Source of the DNA: Hoyosella subflava DQS3-9A1
GTDB taxonomy: Bacteria > Actinomycetota > Actinomycetes > Mycobacteriales > Mycobacteriaceae
Assembly: GCF_000214175.1 (NCBI RefSeq)
Contig: NC_015564.1
Location: 2,976,001 to 3,040,000, forward strand
Length of the DNA: 64,000 nucleotides
Direction: 5' to 3'
Part shown: in pieces, positions 43,027 to 52,343 of the stretch
Layout: each line of letters opens with the position of its first letter
Position numbering within the stretch: position 1 is the first letter of the stretch
Notes under the pieces: model-generated
Database searches by the model: none
What the model was told of the DNA's origin: nothing
The model's input: the letters and a program-made list of their open reading frames with translations, nothing else
Program-made: the position numbers and the translations under genes

Positions 43027-44207
43027 CGCGGCAGCTCCTTCCAGGGGATGTTCTTGTCCGAGCGCGGCTCCGAAGGCAACTTGAGGACACGTTCGGCAAC
43101 GATGTTGCGCAACACTTCTGACGTTCCGCCCTCGATCGAGTTGCCTTTCGCGCGAAGGTACCGGTAGCCGGCGTCGCGCCCGGTCATGCTCACGTGCGTA
43201 GGGCGGCGCATCGTCCAATCGTCGTAGCGCAGCCCTCCTTCGCCGAGGAGTTCGACCTCGAGCCCGCTGAGTTGCTGGTTGAGGCGGGCGAAGGTGAGTT
43301 TCATCGCGGACCCTTCGGGCCCGGGCTGACCAGCTATCAGCTTTTGCCGCAGACGATTCCCTGCGAGCCGTGCCACTTCCGCGTCGACCCAGAGCCGCAG
43401 GAGCTGCTCATGTGTGTCCGGTGTCCGCAGCTCAGGGCGAGCGCGCCACAGCTCCGAGACGATTCCGATCATGCCACCCTCACGCGGCCTCGCGTTTCCG
43501 CCGATCGCGACACGTTCGTTCATCAGCGTCGCGTTCGCCACTTCCCAGCCCTGGCCGACGTTTCCGAGACGATGTGCATCCGGGATCCGGACGTTCGTGA
43601 GGAAAACCTCGTTGAACTCTGCTTCACCGGTGATCTGGCGGAGTGGTCGCACCTCGACACCCGGATCCGTCATGTCGCACAGAAAGTAGGTCAGTCCAGA
43701 ATGTTTCGGTACCGAGGGGTCGGTGCGCGCGACGAGAATCGCCCACTGGGCGACGTGCGCACTCGATGTCCACACTTTCTGCCCATTCACAACCCAATCG
43801 GCGCCGTCACGTACCGCACGAGTGGCGACTCCTGCTAGGTCAGAGCCCGCGCCTGGCTCGCTGAACAGCTGACACCAGATTTCCTCGCCAGTCCACAACG
43901 GACGCAGAAAACGTTGCTTCTGCTCATCGGTACCGTAGGCGAGGATTGTGGGAGCCGCCATCCCGAGGCCGATCGGGTTCCGGGAGGGGTCGCTGCTCGC
44001 GCCATGATCACGGAGCAGGTCGTCAACAAACTGCTGGTGGGAGCGCGGGATCCCCAGTCCACCTAGATTTTCGGGAAAGTGCACCCAGGCGAGCCCGGCG
44101 TCGAAACGGGCTCGTAGGTGTTCCACCTCACCCACCGTGTCAGGGGGTGCGTCGGAGATCAGCTTCTCTACACGAGCGGACAGTTCGCCCCGCACATCGT
44201 CAGTCAT
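43023..44207 (-). CDS. Acyl-CoA dehydrogenase, large-type subunit
   Basis: A 394-residue acyl-CoA dehydrogenase. FAD-site segment CQLFSEPGAGSDLAGVATRA and WVVNGQKVWTSSAHVAQWAI are intact, and the C-terminus has YLRAKGNSIEGGTSEVLRNI. With the overlapping downstream gene it forms a pair of the kind known as FadE alpha2-beta2 heterotetramers in actinobacterial sterol degradation. The ATG at 44207 is preceded by AGGGA; an ATG six codons upstream lacks a site. The MaoC gene lies 87 bp upstream on the same strand. Confidence 0.9.
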   Translation of the reverse strand: MTDDVRGELSARVEKLISDAPPDTVGEVEHLRARFDAGLAWVHFPENLGGLGIPRSHQQFVDDLLRDHGASSDPSRNPIGLGMAAPTILAYGTDEQKQRFLRPLWTGEEIWCQLFSEPGAGSDLAGVATRAVRDGADWVVNGQKVWTSSAHVAQWAILVARTDPSVPKHSGLTYFLCDMTDPGVEVRPLRQITGEAEFNEVFLTNVRIPDAHRLGNVGQGWEVANATLMNERVAIGGNARPREGGMIGIVSELWRARPELRTPDTHEQLLRLWVDAEVARLAGNRLRQKLIAGQPGPEGSAMKLTFARLNQQLSGLEVELLGEGGLRYDDWTMRRPTHVSMTGRDAGYRYLRAKGNSIEGGTSEVLRNIVAERVLKLPSEPRSDKNIPWKELPR

Positions 44208-44294
44208 TGTTTCCCTGTCTTTCACTCGTGTTCGCGGGCGGCGAGTGGCCGCGGGTCCCCAGGTGCCTTTACGTGGGTCGCTCTCGCTGCGAGG

Positions 44295-44747
44295 TCATGG
44301 CACTACTACCGACAAGGTTTCGGCAACGCACGCGGGCTTGTCAGCGCCGCTGATCTCGATCGTGACCCGTGCACTGACCTGGACGCCAATACTCGTCTTC
44401 GTGAGTCCGAGAAGCTCAACGCCCGCGCGCACTCTACTGTTGACCGGTACCGACGAGGGAAATCGAACCTTGTTGGCGCCATAGTTGATTCCCATCTTGA
44501 CACCCTCGACGGTGTAGACCTGCCACACCAGTTTCGGGATGAGAGACAACGTGAGATACCCGTGCGCGATCGTCGACCCGAATGGCCCTTGCGCAGCTCT
44601 TTCAGCGTCGACGTGGATCCACTGATGATCACCTGTCGCATCGGCGAACAGATTGATTTGCTCTTGCGTAATCGTGTGCCAGTCGCTGTAGCCGAGGTGC
44701 GTGCCCACCGCTGCTTCGAGTTCGGCAACGCCGTTAAAAACCTTCAT
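44295..44747 (-). CDS. MaoC-like enoyl-CoA hydratase/dehydratase
   Basis: A 150-residue hot-dog-fold hydratase. The MaoC catalytic block is clear: INLFADATGDHQWIHVD (Asp and His) followed by FGSTIAHGYLTLSLIP. It resembles R-specific hydratases such as HtdZ/Rv0130. Together with the two downstream dehydrogenases it would make consecutive beta-oxidation steps. GGAGTAACG precedes the ATG. An in-frame extension upstream covers a decayed SDR gene and is not part of this protein. Confidence 0.9.
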   Translation of the reverse strand: MKVFNGVAELEAAVGTHLGYSDWHTITQEQINLFADATGDHQWIHVDAERAAQGPFGSTIAHGYLTLSLIPKLVWQVYTVEGVKMGINYGANKVRFPSSVPVNSRVRAGVELLGLTKTSIGVQVSARVTIEISGADKPACVAETLSVVVP

Positions 44748-44761
44748 CGTTACTCCTGATT

Positions 44762-44963
44762 TCAGTTGGTGGGACCACCGGCGACATCTTCCGGCTCCCC
44801 GGTGCGTGCGACTGGAATTTGCGACCACTGACCTCGTGAAGCCCTGCAGGCCTGCCTTCGCTGCCGAGTAGTTGGAGGTGCTCGACAGGTTGCCGATGCG
44901 GGCCCACTGAGCATCCGCTGCCCTCGAAACGCCGACAGAAACCACTACCACCGCCTCGGGCAC
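44762..44963 (-). pseudogene. Decayed short-chain dehydrogenase (FabG-like) remnant
   Basis: One frame holds ARIGNLSSTSNYSAAKAG followed by LQGFTRSVV (44823-44900), which is the catalytic Ser-Tyr-Lys region of an SDR but with the usual 12-13 residues between the serine and tyrosine strands missing. Another frame, 20-50 bp on, holds TGEPEDVAGG, matching the G-x-PEDVA segment near SDR C-termini, and then stops at TGA. Frame changes and deletions show that no functional enzyme is made. It lies between frdD and maoC, probably the former first gene of the beta-oxidation operon. Confidence 0.65.
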
Positions 44964-44981
44964 CCTGCTGCGCGCCGCGAA

Positions 44982-45347
44982 TCACACTTGCAAAATTACG
45001 GCACCTATCACGACCGTTCCGAGTGCGGCGACTCCATAACAGGCAATGCTGATGACACCTGCCAACGGACGCAACCGGAAACCGTCACTCATGATGTGCC
45101 GGAACCGGTGGGCCCAATGGAACGCAGAAAGCGAGAGAACGCCAAAGAGCACCAGCATCGTCAGCGGGTTGCTCAGCACCGAGTACAGGTGTTCATGACT
45201 AGGTGAGACGACACCGAGCGGTGCCAGCACGCCAAACAGAAGCACCAGCACCGGAAGAAAGAGGGCAGCCGACATGCCCCCCGCGCTGAACAACAGCCAC
45301 GCTATGGGTTCCCACCGTGCACGCCGATTCTCTACTGGCAGAGTCAT
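44982..45347 (-). CDS. frdD: Fumarate reductase membrane subunit D
   Basis: A 121-residue membrane protein with three hydrophobic helices, the layout of FrdD: WEPIAWLLFSAGGMSAALFL, LGVVSPSHEHLYSVLSNPL between helices, and HWAHRFRHIMSDGFRL, typical of this subunit. It anchors the FrdAB catalytic part and contributes to the quinone site. Its ATG overlaps the frdC stop as ATGA. Last gene of the operon; the SDR remnant follows. Confidence 0.88.
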   Translation of the reverse strand: MTLPVENRRARWEPIAWLLFSAGGMSAALFLPVLVLLFGVLAPLGVVSPSHEHLYSVLSNPLTMLVLFGVLSLSAFHWAHRFRHIMSDGFRLRPLAGVISIACYGVAALGTVVIGAVILQV

Positions 45348-45742
45348 CGCAGGACCACCCACATAACGATGAGCGAAATGATCAGCCAGCCCGCGAAATG
45401 GGCGCCCATGATCGCCGCAGGCGGCACCTGTTGCCGTCCCGCTTTCACGACCATCGCCTTCGGGGCCAGCTGAAACCACGTGACCGCGTGCACGATGAGG
45501 AACGCCAGGGCGAGGATGTTGATCACCACCACCCAGGGGCGTCCCGCCAGGTCGAGGAAATCCTCGTACCTGGCGGGCCCCTGCCCCACCGCATGGATGA
45601 GCATCACCATGAACGCCACGAACCACGCGACGAACACGCACGACAGCTCACGCATCGCGAAAACGAAATACGTCCGTCGTTTCGTCCACCACAGCAGCGG
45701 CAGCGACGGCCGGTACTGACTGCTCGCCTGCGGGGCAGTCAT
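45344..45742 (-). CDS. frdC: Fumarate reductase membrane subunit C
   Basis: A 132-residue protein with three helices. The N-terminal [20 protein letters not shown] is the conserved FrdC feature, followed by [16 protein letters not shown] in the middle. With FrdD it forms the anchor and the menaquinol site. The ATG at 45742 overlaps the frdB stop as ATGA, which decides it over an ATG four codons upstream. Confidence 0.9.
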   Translation of the reverse strand: MTAPQASSQYRPSLPLLWWTKRRTYFVFAMRELSCVFVAWFVAFMVMLIHAVGQGPARYEDFLDLAGRPWVVVINILALAFLIVHAVTWFQLAPKAMVVKAGRQQVPPAAIMGAHFAGWLIISLIVMWVVLR

Positions 45743-46491
45743 TTCTTCCCCCACGGCATCAGCAGATCTTTTACGGCCTGCGAGGCGGCCGTCAGTTTGT
45801 AGCGCTGGATTGCACCGGCCGGGTCAACCCCCTTGGGGCATGCGACGCTGCACTCGCCGACCAGAGTGCACGCCCACGCACCCTGGGCCGAGGCGAGAAC
45901 ATCCCGGCGGTCCTCGGCTCCTTCGTCACGCGAGTCGAGGTTGTACCGTTGCCCCAGTGCGATCACGGCGGGCCCGAGAAACTCGGGTTCCAGCGCGTAG
46001 ACCGGGCACGCTGAATAGCAGAGCATGCAGTTAATGCACATGCTGTATTTCTTGTAGTCCTCGAGTTGTTCGGGGGTCTGCAGAAACTCAGTGTCCTCGA
46101 TCTCCTCCGGTGACTCCCCGGCCTTCCGCACCAGCCACGGCTTGACGGTGGGAAGTTTCTCCATGAAATCGTCGATGTTGACCACTAAGTCCCGGATTAC
46201 CGGGAAGTTCTGCAGGGGTTCGACACGAACCGGACCGGGCGCATAGTCCACGAGAAACGCGGAGCATGACAGTTTCGGTTCACCGTTGACGGTCATACCG
46301 CAACTGCCGCAGATACCCATCCGGCACGACCATCGGTAGGACAGTGTGCCGTCGATCTGGTCTTTGATGTGATTCAGTGCGTCGAGCACCGCCCACTCTT
46401 TGCGCAGCGGCACATCGTAACTGTCAAAAACCGGGGCAGGCTCCTGCTCAGGCCGAAAGCGGAAGACCTCCACCGTGATGGTGTCCGCCAC
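45739..46491 (-). CDS. frdB: Fumarate reductase iron-sulfur subunit B
   Basis: A 250-residue subunit carrying electrons from quinol to FrdA. [2Fe-2S] ligands C56, C61, C64 and C76 in [12 protein letters not shown] and LSCSAFL; the [4Fe-4S] and [3Fe-4S] ligands in [12 protein letters not shown] and [17 protein letters not shown]. It starts six bases after the frdA stop and overlaps frdC. Succinate dehydrogenase is chemically similar; separate C and D anchor genes without heme ligands favour the Frd type. Confidence 0.92.
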   Translation of the reverse strand: MADTITVEVFRFRPEQEPAPVFDSYDVPLRKEWAVLDALNHIKDQIDGTLSYRWSCRMGICGSCGMTVNGEPKLSCSAFLVDYAPGPVRVEPLQNFPVIRDLVVNIDDFMEKLPTVKPWLVRKAGESPEEIEDTEFLQTPEQLEDYKKYSMCINCMLCYSACPVYALEPEFLGPAVIALGQRYNLDSRDEGAEDRRDVLASAQGAWACTLVGECSVACPKGVDPAGAIQRYKLTAASQAVKDLLMPWGKK

Positions 46492-46497
46492 GGTTCA

Positions 46498-48264
46498 TCA
46501 CCTCCCATACACCCGTTCCGCTGGTGGCCAACGGGTGATCGTCACCGGCTGGTAAGACACACGTGGGCCGTCACTGTCGAGATTGACGACCGAATGCGCG
46601 AGGTAGCGCTCGTCATCACGCTTCGGATAGTCCGTTCGCTGATGAGCGCCGCGGGACTCCTCCCTGCGCAGCGCCGACGCAACGATGCACTCCGCGACGT
46701 CAAGCATCCCATCGAGTTCGAGGCTGGCGATGAGGTCCGTGTTGAAGGTGCGGCTATGGTCGTCGATGCCCGCGTGCCCGAACTGCTCACGCAGTTCTTT
46801 CAGTCTGTCCGCCGCCGTGCGCATCGATGCTTCGTCGCGGTAAATCCCTGCGCCCGCCTCCATCGTGTCCTGCATGGCAACGCGGATATCCGCGATCCGG
46901 TACTTGCTCGGCTCCTGACGTGCAGCGAGTTCACGCTCAAGGCGCTGCTGCTCATCACGCCCCTGGGCCTCTACCGCCGCTGTCGCGCTCCCCGGTCCGC
47001 TGCTCCCCTGCGTGTGGACATATTCCGCTGCGGCGGCCCCCGCGCGCGCGCCGAACACCAGCAGTTCAGGCAGCGAGTTCGAGCCGAGCCGGTTGGCGCC
47101 GTTGATGCTGACGCATGCGACTTCACCCGCCGCATATAGGCCAGGCATTCCCGTGTAGCCATTGATGTCGGTATGGATGCCGCCCATCATGTAGTGCACG
47201 ACAGGGCGCACCGGGATGAGTTCATGCACCGGATCGATGTTCTGATAATTGGTGCACAACTCGCGCACGAACGGGAGTTTGAGATTGATCAGATCTTCGC
47301 CAAGGTGCCGCAGGTCCAAGTGCACAACCGGACCGGAGGGCGTCTCGACCGTCCGGCCTTTCTCCAATTCATGAACGAACGCCTGGGAAAGCCTGTCCCG
47401 CGGCCCGAGTTCCATGCTGCGAAGTACGGGCTCCTGCGTCGGTTTCCCCAAGTCATAATCCTGGAGGTACCGGTAGCCGTCCTTGTTCAGTAGCCATCCA
47501 CCTTCCGCGCGGGTCGCTTCGGTGATGAGAATCCCGGTGAACGGCAGGCCAGTCGGGTGGTACTGCACGAACTCCATGTCCTTCAGCGCTGCCCCGGCCC
47601 GATAGGCGAGCGCCATTCCGTCCCCTGTTTTGATGGCTGCGTTCGTCGTAAAGGGGAACACCCTGCCACACCCGCCGGTACACACAATGACGGATTTCGC
47701 GAGAATCGTTTCGGTACGGCCGGTGGCGAGTTCGATCGCGACGACCCCCCGGACCTTGCCGTCATCGACGAGGAGTTTCGTCGCGAACCATTCGTCGTAC
47801 CGCACAAGCTCTGAGTAGGACAGCGCTGTCTGAAACAGTGTGTGCAGCAGATGGAATCCGGTTTTATCGGCCGCAAACCAGGTGCGCTTCTTCTTCATGC
47901 CGCCGAAAGCGCGCACCGCTATCCGGCCATCGTCGCGACGGCTCCACGGACACCCCCAGTGCTCGAGTTGCAGCATTTCACGCCGTGCTTCGACCACGAA
48001 CGCTTCCACTGCATCCTGGTCACAGAGCCAGTCGCTGCCTGAGACGGTGTCGTACGCGTGTTCGTCGAACGTGTCATCGTCACCTGCGACCGCGGCGGCA
48101 CCGCCTTCCGCCGACACCGTGTGACTCCGCATGGGGTACACCTTCGACACGATCGCGATGCTCAGGCTGGGATCAGATTCCGCGATTGCTATGGCCGCGC
48201 GCAAGCCAGCACCGCCGCCTCCCACGATCACGACATCGTGCGCTGCAACTGGTCCTGGCGCCAT
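46498..48264 (-). CDS. frdA: Fumarate reductase flavoprotein subunit A
   Basis: A 588-residue flavoprotein. FAD motif [17 protein letters not shown]; the covalent-FAD histidine in [13 protein letters not shown]; active-site segment [19 protein letters not shown] with [28 protein letters not shown]; and [20 protein letters not shown]. It interconverts fumarate and succinate with FrdBCD, mainly in low oxygen. CGGAGG precedes the ATG. A Crp/GlxR-type palindrome lies about 50 bases upstream, in line with known cAMP-regulator control of succinate/fumarate enzymes in related bacteria. Confidence 0.93.
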   Translation of the reverse strand: MAPGPVAAHDVVIVGGGGAGLRAAIAIAESDPSLSIAIVSKVYPMRSHTVSAEGGAAAVAGDDDTFDEHAYDTVSGSDWLCDQDAVEAFVVEARREMLQLEHWGCPWSRRDDGRIAVRAFGGMKKKRTWFAADKTGFHLLHTLFQTALSYSELVRYDEWFATKLLVDDGKVRGVVAIELATGRTETILAKSVIVCTGGCGRVFPFTTNAAIKTGDGMALAYRAGAALKDMEFVQYHPTGLPFTGILITEATRAEGGWLLNKDGYRYLQDYDLGKPTQEPVLRSMELGPRDRLSQAFVHELEKGRTVETPSGPVVHLDLRHLGEDLINLKLPFVRELCTNYQNIDPVHELIPVRPVVHYMMGGIHTDINGYTGMPGLYAAGEVACVSINGANRLGSNSLPELLVFGARAGAAAAEYVHTQGSSGPGSATAAVEAQGRDEQQRLERELAARQEPSKYRIADIRVAMQDTMEAGAGIYRDEASMRTAADRLKELREQFGHAGIDDHSRTFNTDLIASLELDGMLDVAECIVASALRREESRGAHQRTDYPKRDDERYLAHSVVNLDSDGPRVSYQPVTITRWPPAERVYGR

Positions 48265-48311
48265 TCGCCACCTCCGAATCTTGGCTGGGACCCTGCGACC
48301 TCGGCGTTAGC

Positions 48312-48329
48312 AAGTGATCTAGATCACAA
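48312..48329. promoter_or_regulatory. Crp/GlxR-type box upstream of frdABCD
   Basis: AAGTGATCTAGATCACAA is nearly palindromic around GTGATCTAGATCAC and matches TGTGA-N6-TCACA with one mismatch. It lies 48-65 bases before frdA. Compared on the coding strand, TTGTGATCTAGATCAC here and TTGTGAGCTAGATCAC before malic enzyme differ at one base. It might also act on the divergent gene at 48457. Confidence 0.7.
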
Positions 48330-48456
48330 GAATACCCCTTGATCGACTTCTCAGATAGACGGTCGCCAGCATTGGATGTGTCGGGCAATCACGAGGCTGA
48401 TGGAACCGGAGGGGCGTGCGGCGCATCTAATCCAGTAACCCACCCAAGGAGAATGC

Positions 48457-48984
48457 ATGCAGCCCCCTCCCCCTTCCGCCGTCACACCGGCAAGCACCAT
48501 CGAGCTTAAAGCCGCGCACGGACAGTACGCGCTGGCCGCGATACCAGTGCTGTTCCTCGCGGTTCCGTTCTTCTTCTCCCCGCTAGCGCCGCTGCTCGCC
48601 GGTGCGCGTATGACCTGGCTCCACTGGCTCATGCTGGCGCTCGGGCTATTTTTCGTCACTGTCATTCCCTTGTGCTGGATATACGCGCTCACCTCCAGGA
48701 TCGTCGTAACGGAACACTTCTTCGGTGTGGCTCGCTTCGGGCGCACACCGCGGTGGCTTCCACGCGCGGCGGTAGGCGCGGTGCAATATCACCACTACCG
48801 CGCGAAGGGACTGACAGCGTGGCACTCTGCGGGGAGGCACACCGATAAGAACGGCATGCGGATGTACGTCCTGGACCAATCCGGGGAACGCATCCTCAAG
48901 CTATACGAGCAGATCTGGACCCGGAACAACCTCGAATACCTCCAGCAACTCCTCACGGGAGATGGTGCGGCCGACACGGCGTAA
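48457..48984 (+). CDS. Two-helix membrane protein with PH-like cytosolic domain, unknown
   Basis: A 175-residue protein. Two hydrophobic helices (about residues 24-48 and 53-77) are followed by RIVVTEHFFGVARFG and strands such as GMRMYVLDQSGERILKLYEQ, ending in an amphipathic helix. Two helices then a PH-like beta domain is the layout of bacterial PH-domain membrane proteins; the match is by pattern only. AAGGAG precedes the ATG. It is divergent from frdA and 71 nt before recC, with no clear tie to either. Confidence 0.65.
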   Translation: MQPPPPSAVTPASTIELKAAHGQYALAAIPVLFLAVPFFFSPLAPLLAGARMTWLHWLMLALGLFFVTVIPLCWIYALTSRIVVTEHFFGVARFGRTPRWLPRAAVGAVQYHHYRAKGLTAWHSAGRHTDKNGMRMYVLDQSGERILKLYEQIWTRNNLEYLQQLLTGDGAADTA

Positions 48985-49055
48985 CTACACACACGATGCG
49001 GCGCACAGTGGTTACGGTTGTGCTTGCAGGATAAGTGGAAAGGAGTGTCGGCGCT

Positions 49056-52000
49056 GTGCTGAAGCTCCACCGTGCTGGGTCTGCAGCCCAGCTGGCGACC
49101 GAACTCGCGCGCCATCTTGGGCGGCCACTCGCAGATCCGTTCGCTGCCGAGGTGATCTCGGTCCCCGCGAAAGGTGTTGAGCGCTGGCTATGCCAGCGGC
49201 TTTCCACGGTTCTCGGGGCGGGCGGGGGTCCTGATCGTGCAGACGGCATCGCCGCGAACATCGAATTTCCCGCACCTGCACGAGTCGTCGATGAGGCTAT
49301 CGCCGCGGCGAGCGGTGTGATGGCGGACGATGACCCCTGGGCGAACGAGCGAGTCGTGTGGCACCTGCTCGATGTCCTCGACGCGTCAGTCGGCCAGCCT
49401 TGGTGCACGGTCCTGGCGCGACACTTCGGCCACCACCCCGACGGCCGCCACGACTTCCGAGTTGGCCGCAGGTACGCGACCGCAGCACATCTGACCGGTT
49501 TGTTCCGGCGGTACAGCACAGAACGGCCGGACATGATCGTCGACTGGGCAGTCGGTCGCCGCACCGATGGCGCCGGTTCCCCCATCGACGCCGACCTCGA
49601 CTGGCAGCCTCAACTTTGGCAGGAGCTGCGGAAGCATATCGGTCACCCGAGCCCAGCGGAACGGCTTGCGGAGGTGTGTGCACGCATCCGCGATACGCCG
49701 GAATGTGTACCACTGCCCGAACGGTTGTCCTTCTTCGGTCCCACCCGCCTAACAACTGAACAGTTGCGCATCATCAAAGCGCTTTCCGCTGGCCGAGCCG
49801 TACACGTCTGGATACCGCATCCCAGCCCCGCGCTGTGGAAACATCTTCGAGGTGCACCCCAGCGTGCCAGGCGTGCCACTGACACCAGCGTGCTTGGCAT
49901 ACGGAATCCACTGCTCGCCAGTCTTTCTCGAGATGTGCGCGAATTGCAGCTTCGCATTGAACCTTTATGCGACGAGGTTGCGCATTACGAGGACAGCGGT
50001 GCACCCGGCACCACGCTGCGCCGCCTGCAGGCCGGGATTCAGGATGATGAGCCGCCCGCTCCACTCGCACACGTGGACCCGTCAATCGAAATCCACTCCT
50101 GCCACGGTGTCGCGCGGCAAGTCGAAGTTCTGCGTGAATGTCTGCTGCACCTGTTCTCGGATATGCCCGATCTCGAACCCCGGGACGTTCTCGTCATGTG
50201 CCCCGATGTGGAGACCTTCGCGCCGCACATCCGAGCTGTCTTCGGGCAAGATATCGCGACCCACCCTGGGCAGCAGTTACGTGTGCGGCTCGCGGACCGG
50301 AACCTCCGGCAGACCAACCCCCTTCTCAATGTGGTAGCCGCACTTCTCGAACTTGCTGCTAGCCGCGTCACCGCATCCGAAATGCTCGATTTCGCCGCAA
50401 ACGGTCCGGTCCGTCGCGCCTTCGGTTTCAAGGACGAGGATATCGAGCGTCTTCGCGAATGGACGGTGGCATCTGGCGCCCGGTGGGGACTCGGTGACCA
50501 GCAGCGCGCCCGGTTCCGTCTTGGCGGGTTCCCGCAGAACACGTTCGCGACGGGGCTCGACCGGATCCTCTTGGGTGTAGCTGCGGACGAGTCCGGCCTT
50601 GCCTGGATTGACAAGGCGCTTCCGCTCGACGATATCGGTAGCGGTGACATCGATCTCGCTGGCAGGTTCGCTGAACTGACTGACCGGCTCGACACCGTGC
50701 TGCGGTCGCTACAGGGCCTGAAATCTGCCCGGCAGTGGACACATGATCTTGTCGATGCGCTCGATATCCTGACCGAGGTACCGGCCGGGGAAGCGTGGCA
50801 GCTGGGTGAAGCACGCAGCGCGCTGGGCGATGCGACGCAACACAGCGGCTCAGCCGAACTTCGTTTGCCCGACGTCCGGGTACTGCTGGAGCGTCTGCTC
50901 GCGGGGCGGCCCACCCGCGCGAACTTCCGCACCGGGGAGCTCACCGTGTGCACGATGGTGCCAATGCGATCGGTACCGCACCGGGTCGTGATCCTTCTCG
51001 GGCTAGACGACGACATGTTCCCGCGTGGCGCAGGAATCGATGGCGACGATGTTTTGAGCCGGGAGCCGTGCATCGGCGAGCGTGACGCGCGCAGTGAGGA
51101 TCGCCAACTCCTTCTCGACGCACTCATGGCCGCGCAGGAACGGCTGCTTTTGTTCTTCACTGGTTGCGACCCAGTGACCGGCAACCGACGGCCACCCGCT
51201 GTCCCCCTCGGCGAGGTCGTAGACGCGGTTACCGCTCTAGCGGGAAGTAACCCGGTCACCACTCATCCCCTGCAACCCTTCGATGTTCGCAACTTTGATC
51301 CCGCCGAGCCGCACAGCTATGACGTGAATGCGCTCGCCGGTGCTCGCGCCAGCCAGCAACCGCCAAAGCCTGCCCGCCCGTTCCTTGACAGCCCACTGCC
51401 CCGCGCAGCGGAGAACACCGCGATCACAGATCTCTCCGACCTCGTCAACTTCATGGCGCATCCGGTACAAGCATTTCTTCGTCAGCGCCTCGGCGTCGTT
51501 CTGCCCTCCGCGGAGGATGAGATCGACGACGCGTTCAGTGCGGAACTCGACAACCTGGTGAAGTGGAATATTGGTGACAGAATGCTCAATGCAGTGCTGT
51601 CCGGGCACTCGATTGACGACTTCCGGAACGCGGAGCTACGTCGAGGCACACTGCCGCCATTCGCCCTAGGCACCCAGATACTTGACGACATCAGCACAAC
51701 CGTCGACATCCTCTCGGCGGCGTCCCACAGTTTTCATTCAGGCCAGCCACAGACCTTTGACATCGACATCGATCTTGGACAGGGGCGCCGTGTCACCGGC
51801 AGTGTCTCCGGCGTACACGGCGAAACCCTGGCGCGCACAATTTATTCCAAGCTCGGTCCCAAACATCGTCTGCACGCATGGGTACAGCTCGTCGCCCTGT
51901 CGTGTATGCAGCGAGGCGACTGGCGTGCTGTTACGACAGGCCGCGGCCAGGGGCAGCGCCCCGCATGGCGGTCGGTGATCTGCGCACCTGAGGATCCCAT

Positions 52001-52343
52001 TTCTGTGATGCGCAAACTCGTTGAGCTCCGCGAACGCGGACTCACTGCACCGCTGCCCATCGCGCAGAACGCGTCGGCGGAATACGCAAACCGGCGGCAC
52101 TCAGGCCGTTCACCTGACGAGGCACTCGAAGCAGCAAGCAAAGCTTTCGACGGTAGGTTCGGCGACGGCACCGACGAGCACTACTCGTTCGTCTACGGGC
52201 CGGGAGCGCAGCTTGCCTCACTTGCTAGTGCGGCGCCAGAAACTGATGAGGCACCGTGGTCTGACGATCCCACCCGATTCGGAGTGCTGGCCTGCCGCTT
52301 GTGGTTCCCGCTGCTTGATCATGAATCACAGGTGGCGCCCTGA
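49056..52343 (+). CDS. recC: RecBCD subunit RecC
   Basis: A 1095-residue RecC. N-terminal KGVERWLCQRLSTVLG is a conserved RecC block near the start, and RLSFFGPTRLTTEQLRIIKA, SCHGVARQVEVLRECLL and VLVMCPDVETFAPHIRAVFG are further ones; a degenerate UvrD-like helicase core and an inactive nuclease-like C-terminus follow. It recognises Chi-like sites and holds RecB and RecD. I chose the GTG at 49056 (VLKLHRAGS), ten bases after AGGAG; a GTG seven codons earlier is possible. The TGA overlaps the recB ATG by one base. Confidence 0.92.
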   Translation: MLKLHRAGSAAQLATELARHLGRPLADPFAAEVISVPAKGVERWLCQRLSTVLGAGGGPDRADGIAANIEFPAPARVVDEAIAAASGVMADDDPWANERVVWHLLDVLDASVGQPWCTVLARHFGHHPDGRHDFRVGRRYATAAHLTGLFRRYSTERPDMIVDWAVGRRTDGAGSPIDADLDWQPQLWQELRKHIGHPSPAERLAEVCARIRDTPECVPLPERLSFFGPTRLTTEQLRIIKALSAGRAVHVWIPHPSPALWKHLRGAPQRARRATDTSVLGIRNPLLASLSRDVRELQLRIEPLCDEVAHYEDSGAPGTTLRRLQAGIQDDEPPAPLAHVDPSIEIHSCHGVARQVEVLRECLLHLFSDMPDLEPRDVLVMCPDVETFAPHIRAVFGQDIATHPGQQLRVRLADRNLRQTNPLLNVVAALLELAASRVTASEMLDFAANGPVRRAFGFKDEDIERLREWTVASGARWGLGDQQRARFRLGGFPQNTFATGLDRILLGVAADESGLAWIDKALPLDDIGSGDIDLAGRFAELTDRLDTVLRSLQGLKSARQWTHDLVDALDILTEVPAGEAWQLGEARSALGDATQHSGSAELRLPDVRVLLERLLAGRPTRANFRTGELTVCTMVPMRSVPHRVVILLGLDDDMFPRGAGIDGDDVLSREPCIGERDARSEDRQLLLDALMAAQERLLLFFTGCDPVTGNRRPPAVPLGEVVDAVTALAGSNPVTTHPLQPFDVRNFDPAEPHSYDVNALAGARASQQPPKPARPFLDSPLPRAAENTAITDLSDLVNFMAHPVQAFLRQRLGVVLPSAEDEIDDAFSAELDNLVKWNIGDRMLNAVLSGHSIDDFRNAELRRGTLPPFALGTQILDDISTTVDILSAASHSFHSGQPQTFDIDIDLGQGRRVTGSVSGVHGETLARTIYSKLGPKHRLHAWVQLVALSCMQRGDWRAVTTGRGQGQRPAWRSVICAPEDPISVMRKLVELRERGLTAPLPIAQNASAEYANRRHSGRSPDEALEAASKAFDGRFGDGTDEHYSFVYGPGAQLASLASAAPETDEAPWSDDPTRFGVLACRLWFPLLDHESQVAP

